From contig OX352763.1 in NCBI GenBank assembly GCA_947095585.1, positions 44,008,010 to 44,072,009 of the forward strand: a DNA stretch of 64,000 nt, in the 5' to 3' direction. The translations under genes were made by a program, and so were the position numbers. Source of the stretch: Nephrocerus scutellatus (taxonomy: Eukaryota; Arthropoda; Insecta; Diptera; Pipunculidae). Below, piece after piece: positions 31,784-44,956 of the stretch. Under the pieces are notes generated by a model, which made no database searches, had not been told where the DNA came from, and worked only from the letters and a program-made list of their open reading frames with translations. Numbering within the stretch: the first letter of the stretch is position 1; every line of letters begins with the position of its first letter.

Positions 31784-33510
31784 GTAAGTTGTCGATGTTG
31801 GTAAAAATTACCTATCCCATACATAAAAGTTACCCACCGTGAATATATGGGTAACTTTGATCTTTGAATGTACCCTGAAGTTACTCAGAATCTATTTACG
31901 ATTGTGCCTAATAAGGAAAAATCATTGGATAAATTTGTAATTGACAAAATTATTAATGATAATGATAGTTTTAAACGTCGAGCCTGTGAAAAATCCAGTG
32001 TCTATTGTGGTGCGGTTTTTAATGTTATTAACCGTAATATCAAACTGACTGGATAAGGCAGTTTTTTCCTTATATAATACAATTTATTCTTTTTTTTACT
32101 TATAAATAAATTTATAATTTTTCATTAGTTCCCATACAGAAATTTTTTTTAATATCCGGTTTCAATAATCAAATAGAGATTTTTCATGTTGTTTGATCGA
32201 TGTTCACTTGTTATAAATTAAAAGTATCATTGATTATCGCAAACGGAAAGTATCAATTAACAACTTTCTGTTTTAATTTCGAAAATTCGAAACTACAACA
32301 TTCCAGTCCTGTTAGCGAAAGCTTAAAACTAACTGGTTTTTTATTTATCGTATTGTTCCGCTTCAAAACTAAAATTGTATTCGAATTGTAATGGATTATT
32401 ATATATATTAAAATGAAAAAGGTCAATAATTGCGAGTCCGAAGGTCGAAGCTTATAATCAGAGGACATAAAAACTTTAAATCTGTCCAGCATTCAAATGT
32501 TCAAACAATTTGCTTTTGCTTTTTAATGTTGCCTTTTTCTTACCTTGCATTAATTAATATTTATTATTTATTTTGTAAAAGGCGAAGATTGATTAAATAA
32601 AATTTGATTATTTGTGTTTTTTTTTTAAAGTACAATGTGAATATATCTGTCACTCAAAAAGAATTTATTTTTTATTGGCACAGGAATAGGAATAACAGTT
32701 TAATGTTTTTTTTTTTTGTCTGAACAACATTTTTTAAACACCCTGCATCTCAAAAGATATCAAAAATTGACCCCCCCCCCCAAACCAGTACGATTTTTTC
32801 ACAAAATGAACCAAGGAATCACCCCTACCCGAACACCCTGTATATGCTTGAAATTGTGAACCGCGTTTGTTTAAATTATTTAAATATTGCATGGGTGTAT
32901 AATATGTGCGTTCGAGTTGCGGTGGGCTTCGTATCCACAGTAACATGAAACGTTTCCTCACTGAGGAATAGGAAATTTTAATTCAATTCTCGGAGACAAA
33001 ATTGTTCTGCTGAACATATATCTGAGACATATAGCTAACAATGTTGTTTGACTGAATGCTATCTTTGATAGGAACATAGAAAATCTCTGATCTGAGTCCA
33101 CAGCTATCTACTGAACGCCATTTAAATTCGGATCGTACATTGAAAATTGTAAAAGTAATTTCAACGGAATATATTAAAATATAATATTTTATCACAATGA
33201 TATAAATGACATCTGTCATTATTTAATATATTAATATAGTAATCAGAGGTCGCTTTGTATGTTTTGAACTTAATTATGAAAATGCTAATTGCCGCTAATT
33301 TTCATACCGGTAGCCTCAACTTTGATTTTGACAGTAGTCTTGACCCCATGGACCATGCTACATTAATATGTTTAGCTGTCGTGGGCTGAACAGCTAAATT
33401 CATTACAGTACATTTATATTTTTATCACTAACTTAGAAGTTTTTAATTTTATAACTATGTTAATTTATGCTATAAAACTTAATATTTTTAGTCAAATTAC
33501 TTTTTTCGGA
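31784..33510. other. No gene recognised
   Basis: AT-rich. A 62-codon frame at 31868-32056 (plus) is not low complexity but matches nothing I know. A 10-base C run lies near 32773. Other frames are shadows of AT-rich DNA. Confidence 0.4.
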
Positions 33511-33740
33511 AAGACGAGAATCATTTGTTTACATTGTTTTGTTACATTCGACAACAACGTATTTAGTAAAAAGTAAAAAGCTCCCGAAATATACAGATCT
33601 TTTTGAGGCGATCTCCTATCAAAAATTGATTTCAATAGATTGGTTTTTATGGAAAACGGAAATCTTGACAGCCAAAGTATCAAATCTCTATCAGAGCTGT
33701 CAGATCAAATTATCAAAAAAAGTATCTGCTGTGTTTTTTT
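33511..33740 (+). repeat. Diverged direct repeat, copy A
   Basis: Shares GAGAATC.TTTGTTTACATTGT, CTCCC.AAATAT.CAGATCT, GATTGGTTTTT and CTTGACAG with 35007-35190. Both copies also give similar peptides (A: KLPKYTDLF ... IDWFLWKTE; B: NLPKYQDLL ... IGFLEKTK). Nature unknown: a shared transposon relic or an old duplication. Confidence 0.6.
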
Positions 33741-34147
33741 AGCAAGAGAGAAAAGTTGTATTTTTCACCTGAAGGCTTCTTAGTAAAAAAAAATATCTGT
33801 TTATAATATAATTTTTATTTTAAAACAAGGAAAAAGTCTAAAATTCAGACATATATATAGCATTTGATAAAATGTCAATTTGCTTGTTTATTGTTAGCGT
33901 GTTCGATTAGACCGAATTATCAGAAGTAATAGCAGTATCTGGAGTACCGTTAATGAAGAGAATATTCAATTGACAACTCTACACTTTAGTAAAAAAATTA
34001 GCAACTGAATTAACTGAAGATATGTTTTTCTCGTGTAGTTAATTCAGATGAGTAACATTGACATTTATCTGAATTGAAGAATACCGATCGAACTGTCCCT
34101 TCATAGTCAAATACATATGTATTTTAATATTTACACAAGAGGAGTTA

Positions 34148-34727
34148 CCCTCCCGGCCAGACGCATCAAAAACGTAACGTTTACGACATTTTTGTTACAC
34201 TAAAAATGTCGTAAACGCTACGATTACGGTACGTATACCGCACTTTTGTCACAAGAGAAGTGAAACAAATTTACGCAGTGTTTCGTATGTATTAGTGTGT
34301 ATAAAGTTGGTCGTATTTGATGTCACGAAAACGTAAGGTTTACGGCTCCTTATAAATATAACGTTTTTAAGTGATTTAATCGCTACGTTTACGTAAAATT
34401 GTAAGTGCTGTTCCTTTTAGAATTTAGCGTTTTTTTTTCAGTTTATTTTCTTCTACAACAATTGCTGGGTGTTCAATATTAACAGATGAACAATAATAGT
34501 TGTTTGTAGAACCATTTCCTTGAACCACTCTAGCACTCTCACAAATATTAAATTTTTCTTTACGTAGCGTTCTATAAAGTTTCTGTTTCGACATTTTAAT
34601 TTCAAACACTCACTGAATGAGAATGACATATGTTAGTGTCTTGTAAAAAAAACTGCGTAAACTCAACGTTCTCGGTGCGTTTTTGATTCATTTTTTTTTT
34701 GATTTTTCTGTCGGGAGCGTACTATAT
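34148..34727. mobile_element. Possible TIR element
   Basis: The left end has CCTCCCGGCCAGACGCATCA followed by AAAACG; the right end, reversed, reads CTCCCGACAGAAAAATCAAA. The interior is rich in AAACGTAACG/ACGTTTACG motifs in both orientations. A 61-codon minus frame (34424-34609) includes KQKLYRTLRKEKFNICESAR. The target duplication is not resolved. Confidence 0.35.
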
Positions 34728-35006
34728 TTTTTAACCAACACACCTTAGCCGCGTTCGATAGGCCTGAAAAGTAAAAAAATATCTAATTTATTTGAGTGAC
34801 TTTTCACATAAATTGAGCTATTGTAATTAAGAGACTGTGTGATTGGTATTCTTCAGTACGTATATGTGCCAATGTTTATGATACTCTTCTTTCTGAAGTA
34901 ACGAAACGACACCAGCAGAACATCTCTTCACTTATGTCGTATTTTTTTTTGTTTTACAAATCTGCGCTCGAGCTCATATTTTTTCTCGAAAAAACAACAC
35001 GAAATC

Positions 35007-35190
35007 CGAGAATCGTTTGTTTACATTGTTTCGTTGCATGTGTTGTTATTGTAGTTAATGAAAATGAAAATCTCCCAAAATATCAAGATCTGTTAAAGGG
35101 GAAATCCGATCTTCCGTAGATTGGTTTTTTGGAAAAAACGAAAAACTTGACAGACAAAAAAGCAATCTGCATCAGATTTTTTTTTTAACA
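35007..35190 (+). repeat. Diverged direct repeat, copy B
   Basis: Second copy of the block at 33511-33740, about 280 bp upstream of the TMEM126A start codon. Reads NLPKYQDLLKGKSDLP before a stop. Confidence 0.6.
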
Positions 35191-35472
35191 CGACATTACT
35201 TTAATTACCCAATTTCGCCCAATTTTTAACTATTGTGAATAGTTGTCAATCGAAAATCTCTTCATTTCTGTTACTTTTACTTCAGAATCAGAATTCTGCC
35301 CAATCAAACGCGGCTCTTATTTCTGTTCTGTTGGTTCATTTACCTTAAGAAGATTTGTTGAATTGTCTGATTGTCGGTGTCGCCGCGGCCGCAACGAGAG
35401 CCGCATTTTGCTGCAACGGGAATACGATTACGATTCTCATACTATCGCTGTTTACTTTGTTATTGTTACTTA

Positions 35473-36183
35473 ATGGCTTTGTCGCGGAAAAATATTGCGG
35501 AAATCCCCAAAGATGCGGTACTCCTGTCCAGTGAGCATGCTCTGGCATACGAATGGAAAATAATCGAAAACTGGGAATCTGTTGGGGATGTGTATGTGCA
35601 GAGTACCAACTAATATAAAACAAATTAATAACTTAATTTTGGTATTTCTTTCAGATGGTCACTGAAATATACCCCAGGAATCTTGGGAAGTTTTAGTGCG
35701 CTGACTGGAATTTTTGTTAACAAGTACTATCGTACAAAGTTAAGGTTAGGCAATTACGGCAAACTGTCAACATACTTACCCATTGTGGTAATCCCAGCAA
35801 TGTTCAGTGTACTCGCGCACAAGATGTTTGTCCAACAATCAATAATCCTGGAGCCAATGCGTGAATGCCCACTGTGTTTGCAACTACGAGCTTCAGCATT
35901 TCAAACGGGTATTGGCGTTGTATACCCCACACTTTTAGCACCGTTATCCGCAATGATGTTTGCCACCCGCCACTACACATATCGCCTGCCATCGATCACG
36001 GAGCAACCAATAGAAGTCTTACATTTCTTGAGAAAAATGACAAAACCAATTTTACCCCTGCTGGGAACTGTAATGATAGGACAGGCCATCATCACTATGT
36101 TCTTAACATACAAGCAATCCGAACAGCACTTACACTTGCAGGCTAAGATGCATCAAATTGAAGACAATATTGAAAATAGTTAA
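35473..36183 (+). CDS. TMEM126A: TMEM126A-family mitochondrial inner-membrane protein
   Basis: Complete two-exon gene: exon 1 35473-35591, intron 35592-35654 (63 bp, GTATGT...TTTCAG), exon 2 35655-36183; 215 residues. The splice joins GT|A to give GDVWSLKYTPG. TMEM126A-family proteins are multi-pass mitochondrial inner-membrane proteins that help assemble complex I (ND4 module in mammals). The sequence shows the family layout: a hydrophilic N-terminus with IPKDAVLLS, hydrophobic segments at ~52-62, 78-96 (YLPIVVIPAMFSVLAHKMF), 120-142 and 171-190, and the conserved C-x2-C (111-114, CPLC) before the third segment. ATRHYTYRLPSIT follows it. The length is close to the human protein (~195). The start is the first ATG in frame with the conserved N-terminus, after a GC-rich leader. 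Convergent with the AMMECR1 homologue. A/B paralogue status cannot be decided. Confidence 0.9.
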
Positions 36184-36284
36184 AAATGATTTACCGACTA
36201 TCATTTTAATTGAATAATATATAGATAACGTGTTGGTCTGCCTATTTATTCAAATGGAAAATTCAGTAAAAAATTGTTTTAATA

Positions 36285-37240
36285 ATTAAAATTGATTTCT
36301 AGTTACTCAGCTTGCAAATGAGCTAGCCGTTTACATCAAATTATGATTCATTCCGCGACTTGTTTCTTACCTCTCATCATTATAAATACTCCGTTGGTGC
36401 ATTATCGCCTATGCTCTCTATGCTTATCCGAACATTGTGTAGTATCAGATAATTTCTAGTTAGTAACGAAACTCAGCTAAGAAAAAAGTAAAAGAACCTG
36501 TATGGGATTACGATAAACATAACATACAAACACATGGTCAAAAAAGGAATAGGTCTTCGATTTTCTAAGTGGGAGCTGTTCTTCTTCTATAGCGACGTGA
36601 ATGTTGCCGCTGATATCAAACAAATGGAAGCTGGATGGTATGATTTAAGCTGTAAAGAGGCCTCTAGCTTTCGTTTCGGTTATACAAATTCAGCCCCAAA
36701 CATGAAAGCCGAAAAAACTGAAGTGATAACATTCGGCGAGTCAGATTTACCTACAAAAATTGAGCCAAAAAATACTTCAATGTCACAAAAGTGGTAAAAA
36801 TCTTTTGTCACTCGTGAAAAGAATTAAAAATTCTGCTTCGTCAATTCAAAAGCCCATTAACAATAACATTTGAGCAGTCAGCTCTATAGAAAAGGCCATA
36901 TCTGATATAGAGCGCATAACAAAGTAAGGAGAATACAACAGAGTAGAATTGAATGCTTCTAAGGCTCAATGATGTCTTATGTCGTTCAAACGAAATAACC
37001 TTGAGTCATTAATCCATTAAAGGCATTTTAATCGAGATAACCGAAAAACATACAGCTCTCAATATGTGTTCGCGACAAGATTTGCAAGAACGACCAACTA
37101 CAAGGCATTCATTTGGCCCAAAATTGAGTATAATTGTCATGTCTGGTCAGGTGCACCTAAAAACACCTCACCTTGCATCTGCTAATCTACATAATCCAAA
37201 AAAGTGCAATAAAACTTAATAGTTCCGTACTGTTAAGTAT
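36285..37240 (+). pseudogene. Jockey/CR1-like LINE relic
   Basis: A heavily decayed copy of the 24795-31530 LINE family, with internal deletions. Shared stretches include TTACTCAGCTTGCAAAT, CTTGTTTCTTACCTCTC, ATAAATACTCCGTTGGTGCA and the CTTGCATCTGCTAATCTACA / AAAACTTAATAG end region. It begins about 100 bp after the TMEM126A stop codon. Confidence 0.7.
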
Positions 37241-38170
37241 AGAGAACCTATCTGCTGTTGGTCCGCATTTCAAAATTCCTCGTCTATTTTTACCTTAGCG
37301 GCCACACTGGTTGAGAGTGCAGAAGCATTTAGCTTAGTCAATTAAAAAAATGTGAGTAAGACAGTTTTTCTTTTATATTTTGGAACTCTATTCAGTTTTA
37401 CTCAATTTAAATTCATAATTAACATTATTTTGATTTATTATTGCAAAAACAAAATTTTAATTATTCCATGAATCGCCCAAAAATAACAGTTCTAACAAAA
37501 TTTTATCGAAGTTAGTAGTTATACATATAGCTATTCTTGTGTAATAATGTTTAAGAGAGAAGTATGCTCGACATAATGCGATTAATGCGAACAATTTTCT
37601 TTACATAATTGGAAATATGTTTGTCAATTGATTAGTCGAAAATAAATTATAGGAAATTTGGCAACGTCCATTAATCCTTAGTTTATTAATAAAATATTTG
37701 TCAATTGTTTATACCTATAGTGAGAACAATCTAATGTTAATATAACTAACAATATGAAAGACTGAATATGGTGTTATCCTAATATTCTTGTAAGGAAAAG
37801 AGCTACCTTAATTTATTTTGGACAAGGCGAGCGATAAATGGTGCCATTTCGCTATTCGTATTTGAAAACTTTTCTGTTTGTAACTGGTAAATATTATTAT
37901 ACAACACAATATGACTTTCGACAAGTAGTCGCATGGATACATTATGTATAAGTAATTATTATGACATATCTTGTCGTTCTACACGAATAGCTGGATGACA
38001 CCCAGTAACTTTTCACAATTGAAAAACTATTATAACCAATTAATAATAATTAAGAAATGAAAGGACATAATATCTACCAGAACGAGCTCAATTATGGTGA
38101 ATAATAAGAATTGCTTTTCGCTATTTTGTTGGGTTACTTAGAAAGTTTGACGTTACTATTGATGCACTAG
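37241..38170. other. Intergenic, AMMECR1 3' side
   Basis: AT-rich, no gene. The part next to 38170 should be 3' UTR of the AMMECR1 homologue on the minus strand. Confidence 0.5.
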
Positions 38171-39404
<1,234 letters not shown>

Positions 39405-41193
39405 TTTTTTGCGTTTTTCGGAATAAAATAGACTATGAAGTTTATTCCAGGGATTGGTAGAAAGACAACGAACACGCGCAAAACTTCTGCTTCCCAACGC
39501 TGATGAGATATTCCTACCGACTGCCCACCTGCTCCTTGTACTATAAGAATTTGTGATGGGCTCTAATTTGTTAGTAGGTTCTGTGTTTAAACGGATTTGG
39601 CTTTGTGATGATTTGTGGTTCTTTTTCTGGCAATGCCTTTGTGACTGCTCTTGCTTCCTGATCGAATTGCTGTTAACCAATCCTTTAAATCTTGCTGCCA
39701 TTCAATTTTAATGTTCTTATTTGTATTTATGACCAGCAATTCGGTTGGTTCTTCTACATAAAATTGATTAGATGTACATATATGTGTTCTATATGGTATA
39801 AATGTTTCTTATTGGCAGTGCGACTTATTCTTCTTTGTTTTCGTCAGCTTTTTCAACAGACATAGGTAGAATTCTGCTTATTTTTCTACGATATTCAACT
39901 GAATATTTATGTACTAGAACAAAGGAAAGTAAAATATTGGAAAACTTTATTTTTGCGCAGCATAAGTTGATTGCTCTTGCACTGTGATGTTGATGCTACC
40001 TATATCATCTTAATAAATAAGGGAATTAAGCATTTATTTTGTATATTGTTTTGATTTATTATTATTCTTTAATTACCCCGTTTTCTCTTTCCGTCTCTGT
40101 TACACTTTTATGATACATGTACGTAGATCTTTGATGTGGGAGAGTTTTTAGTTATTATTCACCACGGTTCGGATAAATGCATTGAGCTTTGTTATTTTAT
40201 ATACACATAGCGCCAAGAAACCTGTCCTGGGATCAAGATGTCTTCAATAATAATTGTAATATAAACAACCGAAGGGGACTAAATTACTGCTGACTGTTTC
40301 GTTTTGTCTTCAGGTTAATGCTAGCATTCTATGCTATGAAAAGGGTACTCCACTGCCACGCTTCCACGAAAACAAAACTTATTATAATTCTAGATTGTAA
40401 CAAAAATAAATGCACGCAAAGAAATTTTCAGTCTATGGCGCTGCATAAGAAAATATAGATGTATTAATGTAATGTGCTGTTTCAAGGCGTAGTGTTAAAT
40501 ATACGCACTGCGTGGAACGGAAGAGCTGCTTTTATTCGATGTTTACTGGTAATTGCGACTGCTACTGTGGGCGCATTTTGTTTTACTCCTCAACGACTGG
40601 GCTATCACTATAGAATCCCAGGAATTTGTTTTTTGTTCGTATTTAATAATATAATTATGAATTCCTTCGAGCCTTCGCAATCGCAAAGCTGTCAAAAAAT
40701 TAAATTTTTTTTTCTATTGGGGGTGAATGCCGTAGTCGATGATGCTGGTGTAATTTGCGTGTATACATTATCTAATTAGATAAACAGTTTGAATAGATAG
40801 ATGCGACATTTGCAGGAACCGAACACAAACCAAAATAAAATATAAAATATTTTTTCTCTTTCAAAAAAAATAATTATAATACGAATTACGTACGAACACG
40901 AACGACCAGACGCGCTGTGTTTGCAGTCGTACTCGTTACTCGTTCGTACGCCTTTCTTGTAGCTACGCTACACAAAATGAAAATGACGAATAATTTAATC
41001 TATTCATAAATGTAACGAGACGAAAATTTAACGAAAACGAATCACTTGGAATGACAAAGGTGTCATTCCATTAATTTTAATTCATGATTGGTAATACGAC
41101 GGGATCTACATTATGTGTTCAATTTTAGTGAAAATTTCTTTTGTGCAGTTTATGGCAAAACCAGTTAACATCCACATTATAACGCTTGATTTA
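39405..41193. other. AMMECR1 upstream region, no other gene
   Basis: 39405-39701 is open in the AMMECR1 frame (basic, Ser/Arg/Lys-rich) and may be 5' UTR or an alternative N-terminus. Frames at 39802-39987 and 40474-40779 (plus) match nothing recognised. AT-rich elsewhere. Confidence 0.4.
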
Positions 41194-41423
41194 CACTTGT
41201 GGCGTGCGAGAAAAATTGAGCAGGACGGCTGTTAAATAGCAATTGGTATTAGCCAGACGAGAGAATAAGTATATTTTTCAATGTTACCATAATGCTATAG
41301 ATAACATTTCCAATTAACTATACAATAACTATAACATTCGTGTAGTGTCAATCTCTTCTGGCTAACCACAACTTCAATTTAACTATAGTCGGCGCGCTCA
41401 CTTCGTCTCGCACGTCTCAAATG
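41194..41423. mobile_element. 230-bp TIR MITE (hAT-like)
   Basis: Begins CACTTGTGGCGTGCGAGA and ends TCTCGCACGTCTCAAATG, 18-bp inverted ends with three mismatches. Non-coding. Flanks (TTGATTTA / TAAATTTT) do not give a clean duplication. Single copy in the window. Confidence 0.65.
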
Positions 41424-42956
41424 TAAATTTTGCATAAAAGGTAATGAAATCGAGTTGCTGAAATTTTTGACATATAATTATTTGATGTCCTTTCATTCGC
41501 TTATTCGTTTCATTAGAAGAGTATCGCGCGTTTCCACGTCAAATAAATATAATGGTACAAAAAAATAATTTGTTTGGCTACGTATACACGTATACGGGCA
41601 TTTATATTTCTTGTAGCATTATGCTGTGAGCCGAGTTGAAAGGAAAACATTGTAGGATTATTTAAAGCGATTTTCAAGGACAGCCAGAAGGGTCGCACTG
41701 CAAACACCGAAACGGAGAAAGAGAAAATTTAGTACATACTTATTAGTGGGCGTTATAAATTAGTAGCTGTGATTACCGAAATTATGAACGAATCCACAAC
41801 TAATGCACTACCAAACTCATTATTTAACACACATATTACCCTATGATACAGATGCAACGAAAACATATGTATTTATATTTTTTTATTATTAGTACATAAC
41901 ATGATGTAAAAATACTATAACTACTTTTGGTATCCAGTTAACTTTATGATTTATCTATTTTTTGTGAATAAAATAACTTATATTTCCTCTTTTGCAAGGA
42001 AATCTACTTTTGTGCAGCCATTTCACATTTGTGTTGCACGATTTAAAAAAATTCCGTAAAATCATGAATAAAAACTCCTTTAACTGTGTAATAAATAATA
42101 AATAAATACTCATAATAATACTTTTATTTTTACATTGTATTTATTGGTTATAGTCTTCAAATTATGTAATTGAGGTAGATCTATTTTACAGTTTAACAAT
42201 GTTTTCCCATATACGATATCATATTTTATTTTTAAATTTTTTATTTAATTTTTGTGTTTTTTCAGCGCTAACTCCATAATTTTACTCACCCAAGAAATTA
42301 TTTTATTGTAGCATTATTGATATTTGACGTGGAAACGACCCGTAATCGTGTGCTGAAATATTCCGTTCGTGTGCCGATGCGACCAGTGTGGTTCACGCAA
42401 AAAGTTAAGAGGACGACAAAACTACGAATGGAGGAAATAAATGTCAAAAAATTTCATGGGCAAGTTTGTCCGCGACGGTTCGGGAGAAATATATTCCTTT
42501 TCATTACCCTTCTCTGTTGCACTAATAGATTTTCAGATTTCATGGAATGATTTTTCTGTGCGTAGATTAGATATATCAGATTGAAATATATGCAAACATG
42601 GAAACAGTGTAGTGGATTTTGTTTTTTTTAAACGCAATTGGAACTCAACAAAAATACCTGGTTGAGTAGTGTTGAAATTCGAATTGCGATTTTTATTATT
42701 TTGTAAGTCGTCTTCGGATTTTGTAATTCTATTCAATCTTAGTGATTTACTTCCATATTAAATGGGTTGAAAATGAGAAAAACATATGTTGTTATACGCG
42801 CTTTCCAAAATAATAAAATCGAGAGATTTCATTTCAACTCTACTTAACCCCAGCAATGTCATTAATACTTAGTATCCATGGCTGCGAAAACCCATGGTTA
42901 ACTCAGTTTTATATGCATCTATTTTCAATTAATTAAATTCAATTATGTCCTATATC
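41424..42956. other. No gene recognised
   Basis: AT-rich. A frame at 42317-42550 (plus) follows a possible acceptor (TTATTGTAG at about 42302-42310) and has non-random composition (VLKYSVRVPMRPVWF ...). I could not assign it to a family. Confidence 0.35.
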
Positions 42957-43706
42957 ACCTTGTGGGTCCTAGGGCCTCTACTACGCCTATGCACCATCGC
43001 GCGCGGTTCCTGGCAATGAGCTTCAGCTCTCTCCAACTCTTCCCCAATTGCCGTGACTCCTCCTCAACTGTTCTGCGCCATGTATTTATCGGACAACCCG
43101 TTCTTCTATCATCCTGAGAAAACGGATTCCATTGCATTGCTTAGTTTTCTATGGAACTGTCGCCTTTTTGTAGAGTATGACCAATCCACTGCCACTTCCG
43201 TCGTTGAATGGTTGTGCTTATTGGTTCCTGACCCGTTCTCTGGTAAAGATGTTCGTTAGAGATACAGTTAGACCAGAAAACCCTTAAGATGTTCCGTAGG
43301 CACCTATTTACGAACGTTTGTAATCTTTTTGTGATAGTAGCGGTCACCTTCCAAGTGCTGCACCCATACAACAGTTTCAATATTTGAACGGAACAGTCCC
43401 AACTTGGTGTTTAAGCTGTCGCATTGCTTCGCCATATCATGGATATCTTTCCAAACACAGATTTTGCTTTGCCGATTCGGTTGACAATGTCCTGTTCGGT
43501 TCCACTTTCGGTCGAGACAATACTCCCAAGATTTGGAAACTCTCTACTCTCTCTACCGGCTTGAGATACTGAGTTAGTGCCGAGGTTGATGACTTTGGTT
43601 TTGGCAGTATTAATCTTCAAACCGCCTTTCTTTCCACATTTGTTGACATTTGGTGCAGCTCCCTAATCCTGTGTGAGAGTAAACAAACCTCGTCAGCGTA
43701 GTCCAG
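42957..43706 (-). pseudogene. LINE 3' fragment (RT end and C-terminal region)
   Basis: Minus-strand LINE relic, frameshifted. From 43706 down it reads LDYADEVCLLSHRIRELHQM (RT catalytic block with YADE instead of YADD), then KINTAKTKVINLGTN, LLYGCSTWKVTATITKRLQT, FVNRCLRNIL, RRKWQWIGHTLQKGDSSI, and ends RTGCPINTWRRTVEEE and VEALGPTR near 42957. This C-terminal type is common in animal LINEs but differs from the other LINEs here. 5' truncated at 43706. Confidence 0.8.
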
Positions 43707-43882
43707 ATGTTTGAGTTGAGATTTAAGAGTCCAACGAAATTTATGAGCATGGAAACGCAAATTCGAGTTCGTTATAACCAAATAAACTCCACGAAACTAG
43801 AGCGGTTGAATTTAGGTTTCGCTCACATTTCAACTAACTACAACATGGCATCTGTCAAAGAAACAATTTTTAGTCTTTATTT
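43707..43882 (+). repeat. Direct repeat R, copy 1
   Basis: About 170 bp, nearly identical to 45442-45616: GAGTCCAACGAAATTTATG, ATGGAAACGCAAATTCGAGT, AGAGCGGTTGAATTTAGG, CTACAACATGGCATCTGTCA. It borders the duplicated segment at 43890. Confidence 0.9.
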
Positions 43883-44037
43883 GCTTTTTGAGCAGCGCTG
43901 TTCGCTGCCGCTGCGACATTTGGTGGATGATTTTGCCACAAAACGAGCACGCAGTGTGTGTGTGTGTGTATCCCCGATTAGAGAATTTACAAGAAAAATT
44001 TTAATTTTTATGGGTTGTTTTTTTTAAGTCTTAAGTA

Positions 44038-44152
44038 TAGGGTGTTTTTTTGGGAGGTTTGTTTTTCCGATAGATGTCGTTTTATTTTATGACAGTTGTT
44101 TTGACAGCTCAAAGTGGCATTTCTACTCAGTATTGTTTGGCAAATCATTATG

Positions 44153-44187
<35 letters not shown>

Positions 44188-44411
44188 ACATTTGTGAAAA
44201 ATAGTCGTGGTAGCCATATGCCAGAAATTGTGTTATATCTAACGGGTGTTTTTTTAAGAGGTTGCCGATTTTTTTTTGAATAAAACACATATAAAATTAT
44301 GAAATGACCAACATTTTTTTTTATTTGGTAGATAATTTTTTGGCATTTAACATTTAAACACAATTTCTGGCATATGGCTACCACGACTATTTTTCACAAA
44401 TGTCATTTTTT

Positions 44412-44442
<31 letters not shown>

Positions 44443-44557
44443 CATAATGATTTGCCAAACAATACTGAGTAGAAATGCCACTTTGAGCTGTCAAAACAAC
44501 TGTCATAAAATAAAACGACATCTATCGGAAAAACAAACCTCCCAAAAAAACACCCTT
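44038..44557. mobile_element. Foldback MITE, ~200-bp inverted arms, TA target
   Basis: The left arm 44039-44234 (AGGGTGTTTTTTTGGGAGGT ...) is the inverse of the right arm 44358-44556 (... CCTCCCAAAAAAACACCCT). Each arm contains a ~30-base homopolymer (A-run at 44153-44183, T-run at 44415-44441). In the sister copy (46874 region) the same place reads AAGTATAAGGG uninterrupted. Comparing both, the insertion duplicated TA, as for Tc1/mariner-type elements. The central loop has a further terminus-like ACGGGTGTTTTTTTAAGAGG at 44239. Confidence 0.9.
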
Positions 44558-44812
44558 TATAAGGGTTTTCTGAATTTTATATACAAATTGGCTTACCCGC
44601 TAGTTCTGACATACAATCACAGAGTAAAAATCAGAATACACAGAATTATCTAATCTTAAAACATATAGAAGAAAGATTCACGTGGGTTTGAGCATGAAAA
44701 CGTCTGTCCGTGATCGCGCAGTTTTCAAGTGGAATTACGATCAAAATATAAGCCGGATATTTTTACTCCATTCAACATTTGCTGGGTGTAGTCGTTGTAA
44801 CAAAATTAGCTG

Positions 44813-44956
44813 TATTTTATTGAATCCGAATTAGGAATTACAACAACAATTGCACTGACGAATTCCTTCTTTGGAATTTGAAAACCTGCTGTTTGGCTGG
44901 TTTTGGCTGGTTTTGACATTCGAATTCCTTATTCGGATTCAAAAAAAAACAGTTAT
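44813..44956. mobile_element. ~140-bp TIR MITE within D copy 1
   Basis: Starts TGTATTTTATTGAATCCGAA and ends TTATTCGGATTCAAAAA, with core CAACAACAATTGCACTGACG and TTGGAATTTGAAAACCTGCT. The equivalent part of D copy 2 is 47126-47262. Relatives: 45626-45712 (inverted, shortened) and 62189-62323. Confidence 0.6.

Noticed and set aside
35371..35472. Upstream ATG at 35371 as the TMEM126A start
   Set aside because: The extra 34 codons come from a GC-rich leader without similarity to the family; the start at 35473 matches the expected N-terminus.
40474..40779. 101-codon open frame as a membrane protein gene
   Set aside because: Hydrophobic but without recognisable domain, splice sites or similar sequence elsewhere in the window; it ends in an AT-rich run and is most likely chance.
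44150..44184. Long A-run as a retroposed poly(A) tail
   Set aside because: The same run is mirrored as a T-run in the other arm of an inverted repeat, so it is part of the foldback element.
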